A stretch of 64,000 nucleotides of DNA from an uncultured Candidatus Entotheonella sp. (GTDB taxonomy: Bacteria; Tectomicrobia; Entotheonellia; Entotheonellales; Entotheonellaceae): NCBI GenBank assembly GCA_958295825.1, contig OY282375.1, positions 1,721,489-1,785,488 of the forward strand. Direction: 5' to 3'. A program made the position numbers and the translations under genes. The notes under the pieces are model-generated. The model was not told where the DNA came from. It searched no databases and saw nothing but the letters and a program-made list of their open reading frames with translations. Each line of letters starts with the position of its first letter. Position 1 is the first letter of the stretch. Positions 27,177 to 37,343 of the stretch are shown here, in pieces.

Positions 27177-27385
27177 ATGCCTGAGACATTCACGAAGTGG
27201 GACGCCGCCGAGCATCTGAGCACGAAGGAAGACGTTCGTCTGTACCTCGAAGCGTGCGCGGAGGAAGACCTGGGCGACGGTAGCCTGATCCGCGCCGCCC
27301 TGAACGACATCGCCCGGGCGCGGAAGCATGAGTCTCTTGGCCCGTGACGTCGGAATGAGCCGAGAACGGTAATCCCAGCTTCACC
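27177..27385 (+). pseudogene. HigA-like antitoxin, frameshifted
   Basis: The ATG at 27177 opens METFTKWDAAEHL-type sequence (with Pro at position 2) followed by RAALNDIARARK, matching probable addiction-module antidote proteins. At about 27330 the frame shifts: the expected SLLARDVGMSRERL is in the next frame, and the start frame stops at 27347. The HTH is thus lost. Confidence 0.7.
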
Positions 27386-27454
27386 ACGGTGATGCGGATC
27401 ACGCGGGCGTTGGGCATGCAGTTACGTATGACGGTGTAGCGGTCTTGGTTTACC

Positions 27455-27476
27455 AGGCTCAGGACTCATAACCAGA
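27455..27476. repeat. Solo IS5 terminal end
   Basis: GGCTCAGGACTCATAACCAG matches the end of the 845-bp IS5-family element (48956). Only this tip is present and it abuts the IS66 left boundary. Confidence 0.75.
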
Positions 27477-29032
27477 GTAAGCGTTCAGGGGGTTGCCCTG
27501 CCCTTGTCGTAAGCGTTCGGCGGGTGGAGCAATGAGTGGGGTCATCGTAGCCAGGCGAGATCAGGCGGACGGTCGTGCATGAACGCCTCAAGGGCGTCGA
27601 CCAACACCGAGAAGCTCGATTGCTCCAGTTGCCGACACGTCTGACGCAGCGACAGACTCCGCTGCACCCAGGCGTTGCCTTTGGCGCTCGCCGTACCCAA
27701 AGAACCCTGACGCCACAACACACCAAAGCGTAAGGCGCGCTCCGCCCGGTTGTTGGTCGGCTCAACTCCCGACTCATTGAGAAACACCCATAGCGAACCC
27801 ATCTCGCGCCGTAAGTGCCTCACCAGGCGACCCGCATCGTCAGGGCGCAACTCATAACGCCGCACGAAACGGCACAAACGGGCATACCAAGCTTGCCACT
27901 GACCACCGCTTGGCGGCGCATGAGCCATCTGACACAATCGCTGAAGTTCCTTCAAGGCCACCTTGCCGCAATCAGCAAGGGCGGCTTGACGGCGCTGCGA
28001 CAACTCCCGAGCACGACGCACGAGGTGCGCCAGACAGGTCTGACGACGGTTGCCCCAGCCTTGATACACCCCGTAGCCGTCGCTGACCAGGATGCCACGC
28101 CAATCCTTTATCAAAGACCCGAAGGCTTCCTGCGAGCGCTTGGCATGAATACGGTACAGGGTGACGGTATCCGTGACCATGCTCCAGAGCCACTGCAAGG
28201 CATGGCGACAGTACCAAGGCGTCTCATCCACATAGCCCACCCGCGCCTGGCGGGCCAAGGTGGCAATCGCCTCATCGTGTGGCGCGATGGCCAGGGAGGT
28301 GCGGTCGATGAGACGCTGAATCGCACCCAGGCTGATGGGTACCCCCAGGACGGAACGACAGAAGTCCTGCACGCCACGCCGGGAGATTCGCTGCATGGCG
28401 CTGAGTTCGCCAATCAAGGCCGTCAGGCGCGGGCCATAGCCGCTTTGCTGCGCCTTGGGGAGGCGGGCTCTGAGCAGCTTGCCGCAGCCCGTACACCTAC
28501 CCTGGTGCAAGACCCAGTGCGTGACGGCCATCTCGACAGGTGGCAACTCCGTGACTTGATGGGTGTGATACGGCGCCACGTGGCCGGATACGCCTTGGCC
28601 GCAAGGACAAGGTTCGGGATAGATGGCCCGCCGCTCGGTGGGACGGAGCAACTTGGGACCTGAACCCGGGTGTCCCTTTCGTGCGCCCCGTTTGCCCGTG
28701 GGCTTGTCCGTAGGGTCCGTGGGTCTGTGGAAGGGTGAATCCGACGAGGGTGGTTTGTCGGAGGTCTTGGAGGTGCGTTGCGAGCGCTGTTGGAGTTGCT
28801 CGATTTGCTGTTGGAGTTGGGCCAGACGCTGATGCAGGGTGAGGAGATGGGCTTGTACGACCGGTGGTGTTTGCTGCCAATCGGTTTGCGACAGCGGCTC
28901 AGGCGGTATCGACGGCGCCATTCGGGATTTCCTGAAAACAGGGCCAATAGGAGAATGCGGAACGAGTAACCCTAGCCGATGATAAGGCGGTCATGCAACA
29001 GACAAGGGCAGGGCAACCCCCTGAACGCTTAC
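27477..29032 (-). mobile_element. IS66-family element, complete copy
   Basis: The 1,556-bp element has perfect 32-bp terminal inverted repeats starting GTAAGCGTTCAGGGGGTTGC. The 8-bp flanks (TAACCAGA and AAGTGAAC) do not match, so no target duplication remains. It lies between an IS5 tip and a truncated methyltransferase, suggesting a deletion or recombination next to the element. Confidence 0.93.
27542..28921 (-). CDS. IS66-family transposase
   Basis: The 459-residue protein starts with a coiled-coil (LAQLQQQIEQLQQRSQR), has a zinc-finger region (CPCGQG and CTGCGKLL) and the DDE core (VGYVDETPWYCRHALQW, LVSDGYGVYQGWGNRRQTC, ESGVEPTNNRAERALR). No tnpA or tnpB accompanies it, as in single-gene IS66 relatives. 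It is nearly identical to the copy at 45439-46818. Long open frames on the opposite strand are shadows. Confidence 0.95.
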   Translation of the reverse strand: MAPSIPPEPLSQTDWQQTPPVVQAHLLTLHQRLAQLQQQIEQLQQRSQRTSKTSDKPPSSDSPFHRPTDPTDKPTGKRGARKGHPGSGPKLLRPTERRAIYPEPCPCGQGVSGHVAPYHTHQVTELPPVEMAVTHWVLHQGRCTGCGKLLRARLPKAQQSGYGPRLTALIGELSAMQRISRRGVQDFCRSVLGVPISLGAIQRLIDRTSLAIAPHDEAIATLARQARVGYVDETPWYCRHALQWLWSMVTDTVTLYRIHAKRSQEAFGSLIKDWRGILVSDGYGVYQGWGNRRQTCLAHLVRRARELSQRRQAALADCGKVALKELQRLCQMAHAPPSGGQWQAWYARLCRFVRRYELRPDDAGRLVRHLRREMGSLWVFLNESGVEPTNNRAERALRFGVLWRQGSLGTASAKGNAWVQRSLSLRQTCRQLEQSSFSVLVDALEAFMHDRPPDLAWLR

Positions 29033-29973
29033 AAGTGAACAGGGGCCGAATTGCGGTTTATCCTGTTGATTCCCAAGGAATCGAACGCAAATGGCGCTAT
29101 GCCCGTGGCTCTGTCGAGAGCATCAGGCATCTGCTCAACCCGCGCCCTGCCGGAGATGGCGAAACCCAGATTCACAAAGCGAGTGACAAGAGTGCGTTCA
29201 AGGCCGTATGGGATGATCCACGTTACATAGCTGGGGACTATGGGATCAAGTGGCTGACAGACCTCGGTCTCAAGGTACGAGAAGACCTGTATCCAAAGTC
29301 TATCCACACAGTAATGGATTCTATCTATCTATCGTCGGACGATGACTCGCTGACGATGGATTACTTCGCCGGCTCCGGCACCACCGGCCACGCCGTCATC
29401 AACCTGAACCGCGAGGACGGCGGTCAGCGCAAGTTCATCCTCGTCGAGATGGGCGAGTACTTCGACACGGTGCTGTTGCCCCGCATCAAGAAAGTAACCT
29501 TCTCGCCCTCGCCCGCATGGAAGGACGGCAAGCCCCGTCGTGCCGCCACCCCGGAAGAAGCGGGGCGGTCGCCGCGCCTCGTCAAGTACGTCCGCCTGGA
29601 ATCCTACGAGGACGCGATGGACGGCATCGAGTTTGACGACGCCACCGGCCCGTTGCGGCTGGAAGAGCGGTTTGACGACTACCTGCTGGGGCTGAACGTC
29701 CGCGCGCGCCGGACGGTTGACGACGGCGGGCGGCGCTATGTGGTGTACCGCGGCGAGACCTGGGAACGGCCCGGCCGCGAAGTCGTCGTCATCTGGCGGG
29801 CGACCGACGGCTGGTCGGCGCAGGACTTCGCGCGGGACCGGCAGTTTGTCACCGAACGCCAACTGACCGCAGGCGTTGATACGGTCTACGTCAACGGCGA
29901 TTCCTGCATCATTGGCGCCAGGCCCATAGAACCGCTATTCAAAGCGCGCCTGTTCGCCGGCGTGAACGCCTGA
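29033..29973 (+). pseudogene. Type III Mod-like DNA methyltransferase, C-terminal fragment
   Basis: The frame begins at the IS66 boundary and runs to TGA 29971-29973. It reads IERKWRYARGSVESI, KSIHTVMDSIYL and the SAM-binding motif TMDYFAGSGTTGHAVINLNR, then GGQRKFILVEMGEYFDTVLLPR. This is the C-terminal half of Mod subunits of type III restriction systems. The N-terminal half with DPPY is missing. A possible start of the next gene (MPRPRRS, 30000) is cut by IS5 debris, so the res gene is gone. Confidence 0.85.
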
Positions 29974-30059
29974 CAGCCGGAACAGCGGAGACACCACCGA
30001 TGCCGCGTCCGCGCCGCTCCAATTGATCCCGCCCATCCGCCGCCTGTGGGCGGGTTGCC

Positions 30060-30480
30060 TGGCCATTCAGTGCAAGTGGATACGATCATCTTGTAAAGAC
30101 CGCTGTCATAGACAATCGGCTCCTTGCGGTTGGCGCCGTCTGGAATGCAGGACTTGACGCGACGTTCGGCAAGGGCCTTGCGCAACCCGTCGAGGTCATA
30201 GCCCCTGTCGACAATCAGGACAAAGACCTCCGGTAGAGCCGGCAACACCGTGTCAGCCCCCGGTAGTCGCTGACTTGGTCCGCCGTCAACCGCAGCACGA
30301 CGGGCTTGCCATCGCCGTCGCAGACCGCGTGGAGTTTCGAGTTCACCCACCCCGGGTGCGCCCGACGTGGCGCGCCAAAGCCCCCCCCTTGAGCAGGCTG
30401 GGCGGCAGTGCGGTGCGCCCCCCCCCGATGCGTGCTGTCGATCAGGATTGTCCCGGGTGGCGGCGCCTTCGGCGGCCAAG
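30060..30480 (-). mobile_element. IS5-family remnant
   Basis: Minus-strand fragments match the IS5 transposase (ADTVLPALPEVFVLIVDRGY, KSCIPDGANRKEPIVYDSG), with frameshifts and no terminal repeats. The mobile debris from about 29980 to 30640 fills an interval without functional genes. Confidence 0.8.
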
Positions 30481-30504
30481 GCTTGAAAGATACGGTACGG
30501 TCTT

Positions 30505-30615
30505 GGGATTGACGCCGTAGGTGCGGCTCAGTTCCTTGAGCGAAGCTTTCGATCGCTGTATCGCTTTTCTGACAGCGTGCGTAGTCGTGGCGCAGCCGTG
30601 AAGTACCTGTCCCAT
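30505..30615 (-). mobile_element. IS481-family transposase N-terminal remnant
   Basis: From ATG 30615 the minus strand reads MGQVLHGCATTTHAVRKAI and then SLKELSRTYGVNPKTV, the N-terminal HTH of IS481 transposases. It breaks off into the IS5 remnant. Confidence 0.75.
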
Positions 30616-30764
30616 AGCGCCTCCTTCCATCGCGGCGAAAGGATCATACGATCAAAATATGGGACTGAACACCTAATGCGCAACTATGGAAAACAACGTG
30701 CTTCAGCCCTTAAAATCCGGACATTCGACCCCGGATCGACAAACACGTCATAGGAACAATTCCA

Positions 30765-31766
30765 ATGAAATTCGGCATCATTGAATTGCCCCGAAGCGTG
30801 ACTGGCGCGGTGGCAAACGCGCGGCTGGCGGAGGCGGCAGGGTTTGATCTGGTGGGGGTGGCGGATTCGCAGTCGGTGTTTCGGGAAGTGTACGTGACCG
30901 CCGCGATGATTCTGAGCCAGACGTCGCGGGTGCGGGTAGGCCCGACGGTGACCAACCCAATTACCCGGCATCCGGCGGTGGCGGCTAGTGCGATTGCGAC
31001 CCTGAACGAAATCGGCGATGGGCGTTGCCTGTACGGTATGGGGTCAGGGGACAGCGCCATCCTGAACTTGGGAGAGAAGCCGTTCAATCTGGCAGGGATG
31101 CGGGCCGCCATCAAGACCATGCAGTCCCTGCTGCGCGGCGGTCACACGGAGTGGCAGGGCCGGGACATTCACACCCAGTGGGTGCCGCGCCCGGTGCCGG
31201 TGTACATCTCGGCGGAGGGTCCAAAAACGCTGGAACTAGCGGGCGAAATGGCGGATGGCGTGATTTGCGGGCTGGGTCTGGAGCCGGAGAACGTGACGCT
31301 GTGCCTGGAGCATCTGCGGCGCGGCGCCGAGCGGGCCGGTCGCAGCCTTCAAGACCTCGACATCTGGGTTATGGCGCGCGTCAACGTCGGCCAGGACCGC
31401 GATGCCCTGATCCGCGAGATCCGCATGGAACTGGCCTCGACGGCCCATCACGCGTTTCGCTTCACGCTGGCGGGAAAGCAGGTGCCGCCGGCGTTTCACG
31501 ACGCCATCCGGCGCGTGCAACAAGGCTACCAGCCGCACCAGCACGAGGCGCACGGGGAATCGCCGAACGCCCAACTGATCGCCGACCCGGAATTTCTGGA
31601 ATACATGGTGCAGCGCTTTGCCATTCTGGGAACCCCGCAGGAATGCGCCGCACAGATTCGGCGGGTCGGCGAGGCGGGGATTCCAAACATCCTGTTCACC
31701 GGCTTTGTGGAAGCACGCCAAGCCCTCATTCGTACCCTCGGTGACTCGGTGTTTCCGTTGGTGTAA
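30765..31766 (+). CDS. LLM-class (F420/FMN-dependent) oxidoreductase
   Basis: The 333-residue protein is a luciferase-like monooxygenase-superfamily member. It starts MKFGIIELPRSVTGAVANAR with FDLVGVADS, has the TSRVRVGPTVTNPITRHP strand and the glycine-rich RCLYGMGSGDSA, and closes with RFAILGTPQECAAQIRRVGE. The similarity is closest to tetrahydromethanopterin-reductase-like (F420-type) members; the cofactor is not proven. It stands alone between IS debris and a convergent aldo/keto reductase. Confidence 0.88.
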   Translation: MKFGIIELPRSVTGAVANARLAEAAGFDLVGVADSQSVFREVYVTAAMILSQTSRVRVGPTVTNPITRHPAVAASAIATLNEIGDGRCLYGMGSGDSAILNLGEKPFNLAGMRAAIKTMQSLLRGGHTEWQGRDIHTQWVPRPVPVYISAEGPKTLELAGEMADGVICGLGLEPENVTLCLEHLRRGAERAGRSLQDLDIWVMARVNVGQDRDALIREIRMELASTAHHAFRFTLAGKQVPPAFHDAIRRVQQGYQPHQHEAHGESPNAQLIADPEFLEYMVQRFAILGTPQECAAQIRRVGEAGIPNILFTGFVEARQALIRTLGDSVFPLV

Positions 31767-31789
31767 GCCCGCCCGCCAGTGCCTCGGCG

Positions 31790-32662
31790 CTACGGCCCGC
31801 TGCGCTCTTCGGTGAACAGGGCCACCATCCCGCAGCGGGCCACCGTGGCCTGTATGTCGTCGTCAGACGGCCGGCACTGAAAGCGGCCGGCTGCCTCCAA
31901 CACCTGCGGCAAGAGATGAACGTCGCCCGTGGTGTTGAGAAACACGTTGGGGCAGCCGAGCACCCAATGCACCGCGGCGGCGATGTCCGCCTGTTTTTCC
32001 AACGGCTCGTACCAGGTGCTGCGCGTCGGCGTCCCTTCCCAAGGCCCAACGGCCAGGGACTTGATCGTCTGCACCGCAACGCCCCTGTCGGCGCACACCT
32101 TCAATAGCGCCGCCACGTCAGCGGCGTACTGCGGGGTCTGCATCATGGTGACGTTGTACGGCAACAGCACCGAATCGAAGGCAAAGCGTTCCAGGCTGCG
32201 CAGATGCATGGACGGGACCGGCAGACCGTGGCCGGTGACGCCGATAAAGCGGATCAGGCCCTGCTCCCTCGCCTCGACGGCGGCGGCAAGCGCGCCGTCC
32301 GGCCCCATGGCGATTTCCCATTCCTGCGCATCGACAAGATTGTGAAACTGCCACAGGTCCACGGCATCCACCCGCAGCCGGTCCAGGGAGCGCCGCAGGT
32401 CGTCCCAAGCCCCTTGGTAGCTGCGTTCCCTCGTCTTGGTGGCCAGAAAGAAATCCTGCCGGTGCCGCGCCATCCACTTGCCGATGCGCAGTTCGGAATC
32501 GCCGTAGCGCGCAGCGGTGTCGATGTGGTTGACGCCGTGCTCCAGCAGCACCTCCAGCGTGCGGTCGGCCGTATCCTGGGTGACGCGGCTGAAGGCGGCA
32601 GCGCCGAAGATCACACGACTGCTAGGGTGTCCGGTATGGCCGAATAGTTGGCGGCTGATCAT
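31790..32662 (-). CDS. Aldo/keto reductase
   Basis: I chose ATG 32662 ([20 protein letters not shown]), which begins at the first barrel strand. The catalytic tetrad is complete: Asp and Tyr in [12 protein letters not shown], Lys in FLATKTRE and His in LWQFHNLVD. The length of 290 residues is normal. Unlike the exported paralogue at 5409, this one is cytosolic and retains the His. Its 3' end lies 23 bases from the LLM gene, convergently. Confidence 0.9.
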   Translation of the reverse strand: MISRQLFGHTGHPSSRVIFGAAAFSRVTQDTADRTLEVLLEHGVNHIDTAARYGDSELRIGKWMARHRQDFFLATKTRERSYQGAWDDLRRSLDRLRVDAVDLWQFHNLVDAQEWEIAMGPDGALAAAVEAREQGLIRFIGVTGHGLPVPSMHLRSLERFAFDSVLLPYNVTMMQTPQYAADVAALLKVCADRGVAVQTIKSLAVGPWEGTPTRSTWYEPLEKQADIAAAVHWVLGCPNVFLNTTGDVHLLPQVLEAAGRFQCRPSDDDIQATVARCGMVALFTEERSGP

Positions 32663-32803
32663 GCGGTGTGTCCTCACCTAAGGCGAATTCAGGTTGATGC
32701 CAGAAATCTGTCGAACGCCGGGTCGAGTTGCAAGCTTGGCCAAACCGCGAGACAATCCGTTGGTTCTCCCACAGCGTGACTACCCAGAGACCAAAACGTT
32801 GGA

Positions 32804-32913
32804 TCAGGCTGTCATCGAGCGGACGCCGTAGAGTGGGATGCGGGCGTCTCTGGTGACAAAGGCGAGCCCTTCGGTTTGCGCGTGGGCGATCAGAAACCGG
32901 TCGACGGGTCCCG
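32804..32913 (-). pseudogene. PIN-domain toxin (VapC-like) C-terminal remnant
   Basis: A minus-strand frame ending at TGA 32806-32804 reads DRFLIAHAQTEGLAFVTRDA, then RIPLYGV, the final strand and helix of VapC-type PIN ribonucleases including the conserved RD. The N-terminal two thirds are absent. Confidence 0.7.
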
Positions 32914-33038
32914 ATGATACGATGGAAGATTTCCCGCCTGTTCCGCGTGATGAAAGGTTGGCGGCAGAAGGGAATTATAATTATATCGGATAGTCACATT
33001 AGAGAAAACGGCCCCTGTGCTGAGGAGCCATTGGGCTT

Positions 33039-33215
33039 CTATTCTTCCTTCTGCATGATGACCGGGCGCACCCATGTCTGCCGGAGTTCTTCCAGTGTCG
33101 CGTCGATATGCAGGTCGGCTTTGAGCTCTGCCTTGCTTGGCTGGTAGGTGTTTTAACCCTGATCGTGGTGGCTGCACTCTCGGTTGCCGTTGACGGCCTG
33201 CCTTGCTCATTTTGC
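33039..33215 (-). pseudogene. Small antitoxin-like gene remnant
   Basis: Minus-strand YQPSKAELKADLHIDATLEE followed by LRQTWVRPVIM resembles small partners of PIN toxins. The upstream MSKAGRQRQ lies in another frame, implying a shift. Order and orientation match a vapBC pair, although about 125 bases of unreadable sequence lie between the two remnants. Confidence 0.45.
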
Positions 33216-33259
33216 ATACGTGACCCTCCCTTGAATGACCCCTTCCAATAAACAATATA

Positions 33260-34084
33260 GGCTCAGGACCTATAAAAGGCTTATCATTGAGCATGCAGGA
33301 TTCAACACCCTGACTCCATCAGGAGGTTCCTCATGCCCGAACCCTACTTCTGTGCTATCCGACGCGCAATTTGCCCGCCTTCAACCCCTGCTGCCGGGCA
33401 AGGTGCGTAGCGTCCCGCAGGCCGATGACCGAAAGGTCATCAGCGGCAGCATCCACGTCATCCGCTATGGGCTGAGGTGGCGCGACGCGCCCGCCTGTTG
33501 TTACGGACCCCACAAGACACTCTATAACCGCTTCGTGCGCTGGAGCAGGGCCGGGGTCTTCGACCGCATCTTCCAGGCCCTGGCCTCAGAAAGCACCGCC
33601 ACCGGGACAATCCTGATCGACAGCACGCATCGGGGGGCGCACCGCACTGCCGCCAGCCTGCTCAAGGGGGGGCTTTGGCGCGCCATGTCGGGCGCACCCG
33701 GGGTGGGCTGAACTCGAAATTCCCCGCCGTCTGCGACGGCAAACCCGTCGTGCTGCTGTTGACGGCGGGTCAAGTCAGCGACTACCGGGGGGCTGACACG
33801 GTGCTGCCGGCTCTACCGGAGGCCTTTGTCATGATTGCCGACAGGGGCTATGACAGTGACAGGTTGCGCGAGGCCCTTGCCGAACGTGGCGTCAAGTCCT
33901 GCATTCCAGGCCGCGCCAACCGTAAAGAGCCGATTGTCTACGATACGGAGCTTTACAAGAGCCTGTTCGGTCAGCTCAAGGATTGGCGGCCGCATTGCCA
34001 CCCGGTACGACCGCTGCGCGCATACGTTCTTCAGCGCCATCTGCATTGCCGCTACGGTTATCTTCTGGCTATGAGTCCTGAGCC
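33260..34084 (+). mobile_element. IS5-family element with broken transposase
   Basis: The ends GGCTCAGGACC (33260) and GTCCTGAGCC (to 34084) are inverted repeats flanked by TA on both sides. Inside, the transposase is readable in at least three frames: FARLQPLLPGKVRSV; RKVISGSIHVIRYGLRWRD to about 33700; then GRTRGGLNSKF through GVKSCIPGRANRKEPIV. It lacks the NLIERLFG segment found at 49060. It is not functional. Confidence 0.9.
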
Positions 34085-34418
34085 TAGGACAGTCGGCGTT
34101 GCACCCGCGCCGGCCGGCGGTTTTTGGTTCCTTCTTCTTCTTTCTGTTCGATATTTATATCGTCTTTTTTTTGACTTTACTTGCATACTCCGAGCGCGTC
34201 CGAAAGTGGGTCAGCTGAGTGGATGCGCGAAGAGCGAGGGGATTCGGTGCGCGAAGGGGGTTGTTCTTGCCTTTGTTTTTCGGGGTCGGGGGGGGCTGCC
34301 AGCGATGCCTTATAGGGTAAGTTATCAAGCATCAAGTGTGGAAGGAGAGGCGACGGCCAGGCGGCCCCGGCCAGACCGTCCTTTGACGATCCGTTGTATA
34401 ACGGAGTACGATAGCCGC
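34085..34418. other. No gene recognised
   Basis: About 330 bases with pyrimidine-rich tracts. A possible promoter, TTGACG and TATAAC-like, lies near 34383-34402, about 20 bases before the next gene. Confidence 0.35.
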
Positions 34419-34706
34419 ATGGGACTCAGCAATGCCGAGAGACAACGGCGCTTCCGCGAACGCCGCAAGGAACTGCAGCCCCGGGTGCGCTACCGCCGCC
34501 CGCAGGACCGCCGAAGCCGGCCCCAGCGCTGGCGCGACGCCGTCCAGGCGCTCGTCGGCCTGCAGGCCGAGTACCGGGACTGGCTCGACAACTTGCCCGA
34601 CAACCTCCGGGAATCGGCCGTCGCCGAGCGGCTGGCGGCGACCTGCGACTACGACTTCGGCGACCTGGAGGCCCTGGAGCCGCCGCGCGGCTTCGGGCGC
34701 GACTGA
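34419..34706 (+). CDS. Small basic hypothetical protein
   Basis: A 95-residue protein beginning MGLSNAERQRRFRERRKE, a short motif frequent in small proteins near phage or plasmid genes, then QRWRDAVQALVGLQAEYRDW and an acidic end. The strong basic helix could bind nucleic acid. No family function is known to me. Thirteen bases separate it from the next small frame. Confidence 0.6.
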   Translation: MGLSNAERQRRFRERRKELQPRVRYRRPQDRRSRPQRWRDAVQALVGLQAEYRDWLDNLPDNLRESAVAERLAATCDYDFGDLEALEPPRGFGRD

Positions 34707-34718
34707 CAGGAGAAGCGC

Positions 34719-35050
34719 ATGGACAAGGAAGAACGAAGCGCCTGCGAAATGATCCTCGCCGCAGCCGCCACCGCCGCGCCGAGAGAAAAGGCCCTCGACG
34801 CCCTGCTGAGCCCCGGCCCCGACGATACCCCCGCCTTCGCCGACCTCCGCCGCAAGGTCTACTGCGCCGCCGGGGAAATACGCTTCCTGCAGGAAACGCT
34901 GGGAAGGCCCGCGCCTGGACGGCGGCTTCGACGCCATCGTCGGCGAGCCGCCCTTCAGCGCCAAGCTGCGGGAAACGGAATGGTTCACCAGCTACGACCC
35001 GAAAATGGCCGTCATGTCCGGCAAGGCCAAGCAGCAGAAAAAAGCCCGCA
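34719..35050 (+). pseudogene. Small ORF fused to a methyltransferase-like fragment
   Basis: The ATG at 34719 starts MDKEERSACEMILAAAATAA, a plausible small acidic protein of about 65 residues. Near 34912 a different frame shows DGGFDAIVGEPPFSAKLRE and EWFTSYDPKMAVMSGKAKQQ. The EPPF resembles motif IV (NPPF) of N6-adenine methyltransferases in type IIG-like enzymes, with Asn changed to Glu. The junction looks like a deletion fusion. Confidence 0.4.
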
Positions 35051-35078
35051 TCAACTTCAACCCGAAGAGGTTTCCCCC

Positions 35079-35648
35079 ATGCTGCCGTCCCGCAAGCCCC
35101 GCTCCCGTCGCTCTCAAGCTCCCGTCGTTCTCAAGCTTCTGTCAATCTTCGCCCTCCTGCTCATGCCTATCCCGTGCTTCGCCCACGACGCGACGACGAA
35201 CGAACTCGCCGAAGCCATCGAAGAACTCCGCTCGCTGCAAGAAAGCTTGGACGACTTCGTCCTTCCCGAAAGCGTGGCTGGAACTTGGCAAGGGGCAAAC
35301 GCCGCCTGCGAAGGCAACCTGCCGCCCAAGCTCATACCCCGGACCGGAACGCCGGGAACCCCGTTCGTCATCCGGCAAGCCGGCAATTACCTCATGTTCG
35401 AGGAATCCAATGAAAGCGGCGCAGGCAAAAGGTTTACGCCCGGCGCCATTCGAGGCAAGCACGCGCGCTACGACGTCGAAATCCACAAAAGATCGGGAAG
35501 CCTGCGCCTCGTCATCGACGCCGAGTTTCTCTCGCCGACCCGCATGAGCACCGCTTCCTACATCGCGGCGAATTACTACGACGACAACTACCGATACGTC
35601 GAAGGATGGGCCAAGTGCAGCGGCATTTGGACCCGAATCGAAGACTGA
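35079..35648 (+). CDS. Secreted hypothetical protein
   Basis: The ATG at 35079 gives a basic N-terminus (SRKPRSRRSQ), a hydrophobic segment (LLSIFALLLMPIPCFAHD) typical of a signal peptide, a short coiled-coil (AEAIEELRSLQESLDDF) and a beta-rich domain with two Cys (ANAACEGN, WAKCSGIW). No known family. The next gene follows after 12 bases, and the same sequence (GACAGGAGAAGCGCATGGAC) precedes both that gene and the 34719 frame, suggesting a duplicated ribosome-binding segment. Confidence 0.6.
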   Translation: MLPSRKPRSRRSQAPVVLKLLSIFALLLMPIPCFAHDATTNELAEAIEELRSLQESLDDFVLPESVAGTWQGANAACEGNLPPKLIPRTGTPGTPFVIRQAGNYLMFEESNESGAGKRFTPGAIRGKHARYDVEIHKRSGSLRLVIDAEFLSPTRMSTASYIAANYYDDNYRYVEGWAKCSGIWTRIED

Positions 35649-35660
35649 CAGGAGAAGCGC

Positions 35661-36056
35661 ATGGACTGGAAGACAATCAGCAACAACTTGCTGTTGGTGG
35701 GTTTGTTCGTGGCGATGGCGACGATGTTCAACCAGGTCAACGGACGCCTAGACGCCATGCAGGCGGAGACGAATCGGCGCTTCGACACCACCCAGACGGA
35801 AAACAGCCGCCGGTTCGACGCCTTGCAAGACGAGATGAACCGGATGAACCAGCGTTTCGACAGCATGCAGACGGAAAACAACCGCCGGTTCGATGACATG
35901 AACCGCCGATTCGACGACATGAACCGCCGGTTCGACACCATGCAGGCGGAGAACCAGCGCCAGCACGACGAGATCAAGGACGTGCTGCGCGTCTTCGAGG
36001 GGCGCATCACGCGCCTCGAAGAAAAAGCCGGCATTGGCCCCGAAAACGCCGACTAG
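35661..36056 (+). CDS. Membrane-anchored coiled-coil protein
   Basis: The 131-residue protein starts with a short membrane helix (NLLLVGLFVAMATMF), followed by about seven copies of an RFDxMxxEN/MNRRFDDM-type repeat (residues 30-100) predicted to form a long coiled coil, and a basic/acidic end (RVFEGRITRLEEKAG). Such proteins are common in marine and symbiont genomes and have no assigned role. A decayed second copy lies at about 37425-37495. Confidence 0.65.
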   Translation: MDWKTISNNLLLVGLFVAMATMFNQVNGRLDAMQAETNRRFDTTQTENSRRFDALQDEMNRMNQRFDSMQTENNRRFDDMNRRFDDMNRRFDTMQAENQRQHDEIKDVLRVFEGRITRLEEKAGIGPENAD

Positions 36057-36181
36057 CCGGGTTCTTGTCCCAGTGTGTCGGGGGGCGTCCCGAAAGCGCC
36101 TGCGCCCTTGGTGCGTCATGCCGCCGGACCAGCGCGGGGTCGGGTAGCTTCGGCGGGGATGCGGTGGCAAGCGAAGGAACC

Positions 36182-37343
36182 ATGAAAAATCGGAGAATTA
36201 CAGACATGACCCTCCTTCGGCGATTGCTTATGAAACGCAAGACCAAGACCCGGAAATTATTCAGGGCGGTAGTTGAACAAAAACCCTGCGCCGTCATCAA
36301 GGCATTGGCCGCCGCTGGTGCCGACCCCAATGCCCGGAACGAGCACGGCATGACTCCCCTGCACGTGGCGGCGCAGTTCAACGAGAATCCCGCCGGCATC
36401 CAGGCTCTGCTCGACGCCGGCGCGGACCCGAGCATGAAAGACGACGATGGCAAATACCCCTGGGATTACGCAAGGACCTAAAAGAACTCAAAGGCCACGA
36501 CGCATACTGGCGCTTGAACGAAAATGCCCGGAGCGAGGACGGCGAGACTCCCCTGCACTTGGCGGCGGGGAACGAGAACCCCGCCGCCATCCAGTCCCTG
36601 GCCGCTGCTGGCGCGGACCCCAATGCCCGGACCGGGTACGACGGCTCGACTCCCCTGCACACGGCGGCGCAGTTCAACGAGAACCCCGCCGTCATCCAGG
36701 CTCTGCTTGCCGCCGGCGCGGACCCCAATGCCCGGGACGAGGACGGCGATACTCCCCTGCACGGGGCGGCGATGCTGAACGCGAACTCTGCCGTCATCCA
36801 GATTCTGCTCACCGCCGGCGCCGACCCCAATGCCCGGGCCGAGAACGGCTGGGCTCCCCTGCACGCGGCGGTGGCGGCGAACGCGACCCCTGCCGTCATC
36901 CAGATTCTGCTCGCCGCTGGCGCCGACCCCAACGCCCGGGCTCGTTTCGGCTGGACGCCCCTGCACACGGCGGCGGCGGAGAACAAGAACCCTGCCGTCA
37001 TCCAGATTCTGCTCGCCGCCGACGCCGACCCCAATGCCCGGACCGGGTACCACGGCTCGACTCCCCTGCACGCGGCGGCGGCGGAGAACAAGAACCCTGC
37101 CGTCATCCAGATTCTGCTCGCCGCCGACGCCGACCCCAATGCCCTGAGCGAGAACGGCTGGACTCCCCTGCATAGGGGGCGGCGGAGAACGACAATCCCG
37201 CCGTCATCCAGGCCCTGCTCAACGCCGGCGCCGACCCGAGCGCAAAAAACGCCGATGGCAAATCCCCCTGGAATTACGCCAAGGACCGGGAGGAACTCAA
37301 AGGCCACGACGTGTATAGGCGCCTGAACGACGGACGGTTCTAA
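36182..37343 (+). pseudogene. Ankyrin-repeat protein with two frameshifts
   Basis: From ATG 36182 the frame encodes ankyrin repeats of 34-36 residues (TPLHxAAxxNxNPAVIQxLLxAGADPNAR). At about 36470 one base is missing (expected YAKDLKELKGHD), and the repeats continue in a second frame to about 37175. A further shift at the run of G near 37180 leads to ENDNPAVIQALLNAGADPSA and the end NDGRF at TAA 37343. About nine repeats are present in total. The DNA of adjacent repeats is very similar, suggesting recent tandem expansion. Confidence 0.8.

Noticed and set aside
27815-28663. Long open frame opposite the IS66 transposase (also at 45697-46545)
   Set aside because: It mirrors the transposase gene, recurs wherever the IS66 is present and has no protein-family features; it is a shadow of high-GC coding sequence.
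29033-29973. Treating the Mod fragment as the missing part of the IS1595 passenger methyltransferase
   Set aside because: Both carry C-terminal SAM motifs but differ in sequence (DYFAGSGTTGHAV versus DPFCGCATTLEAA), so they are separate genes.
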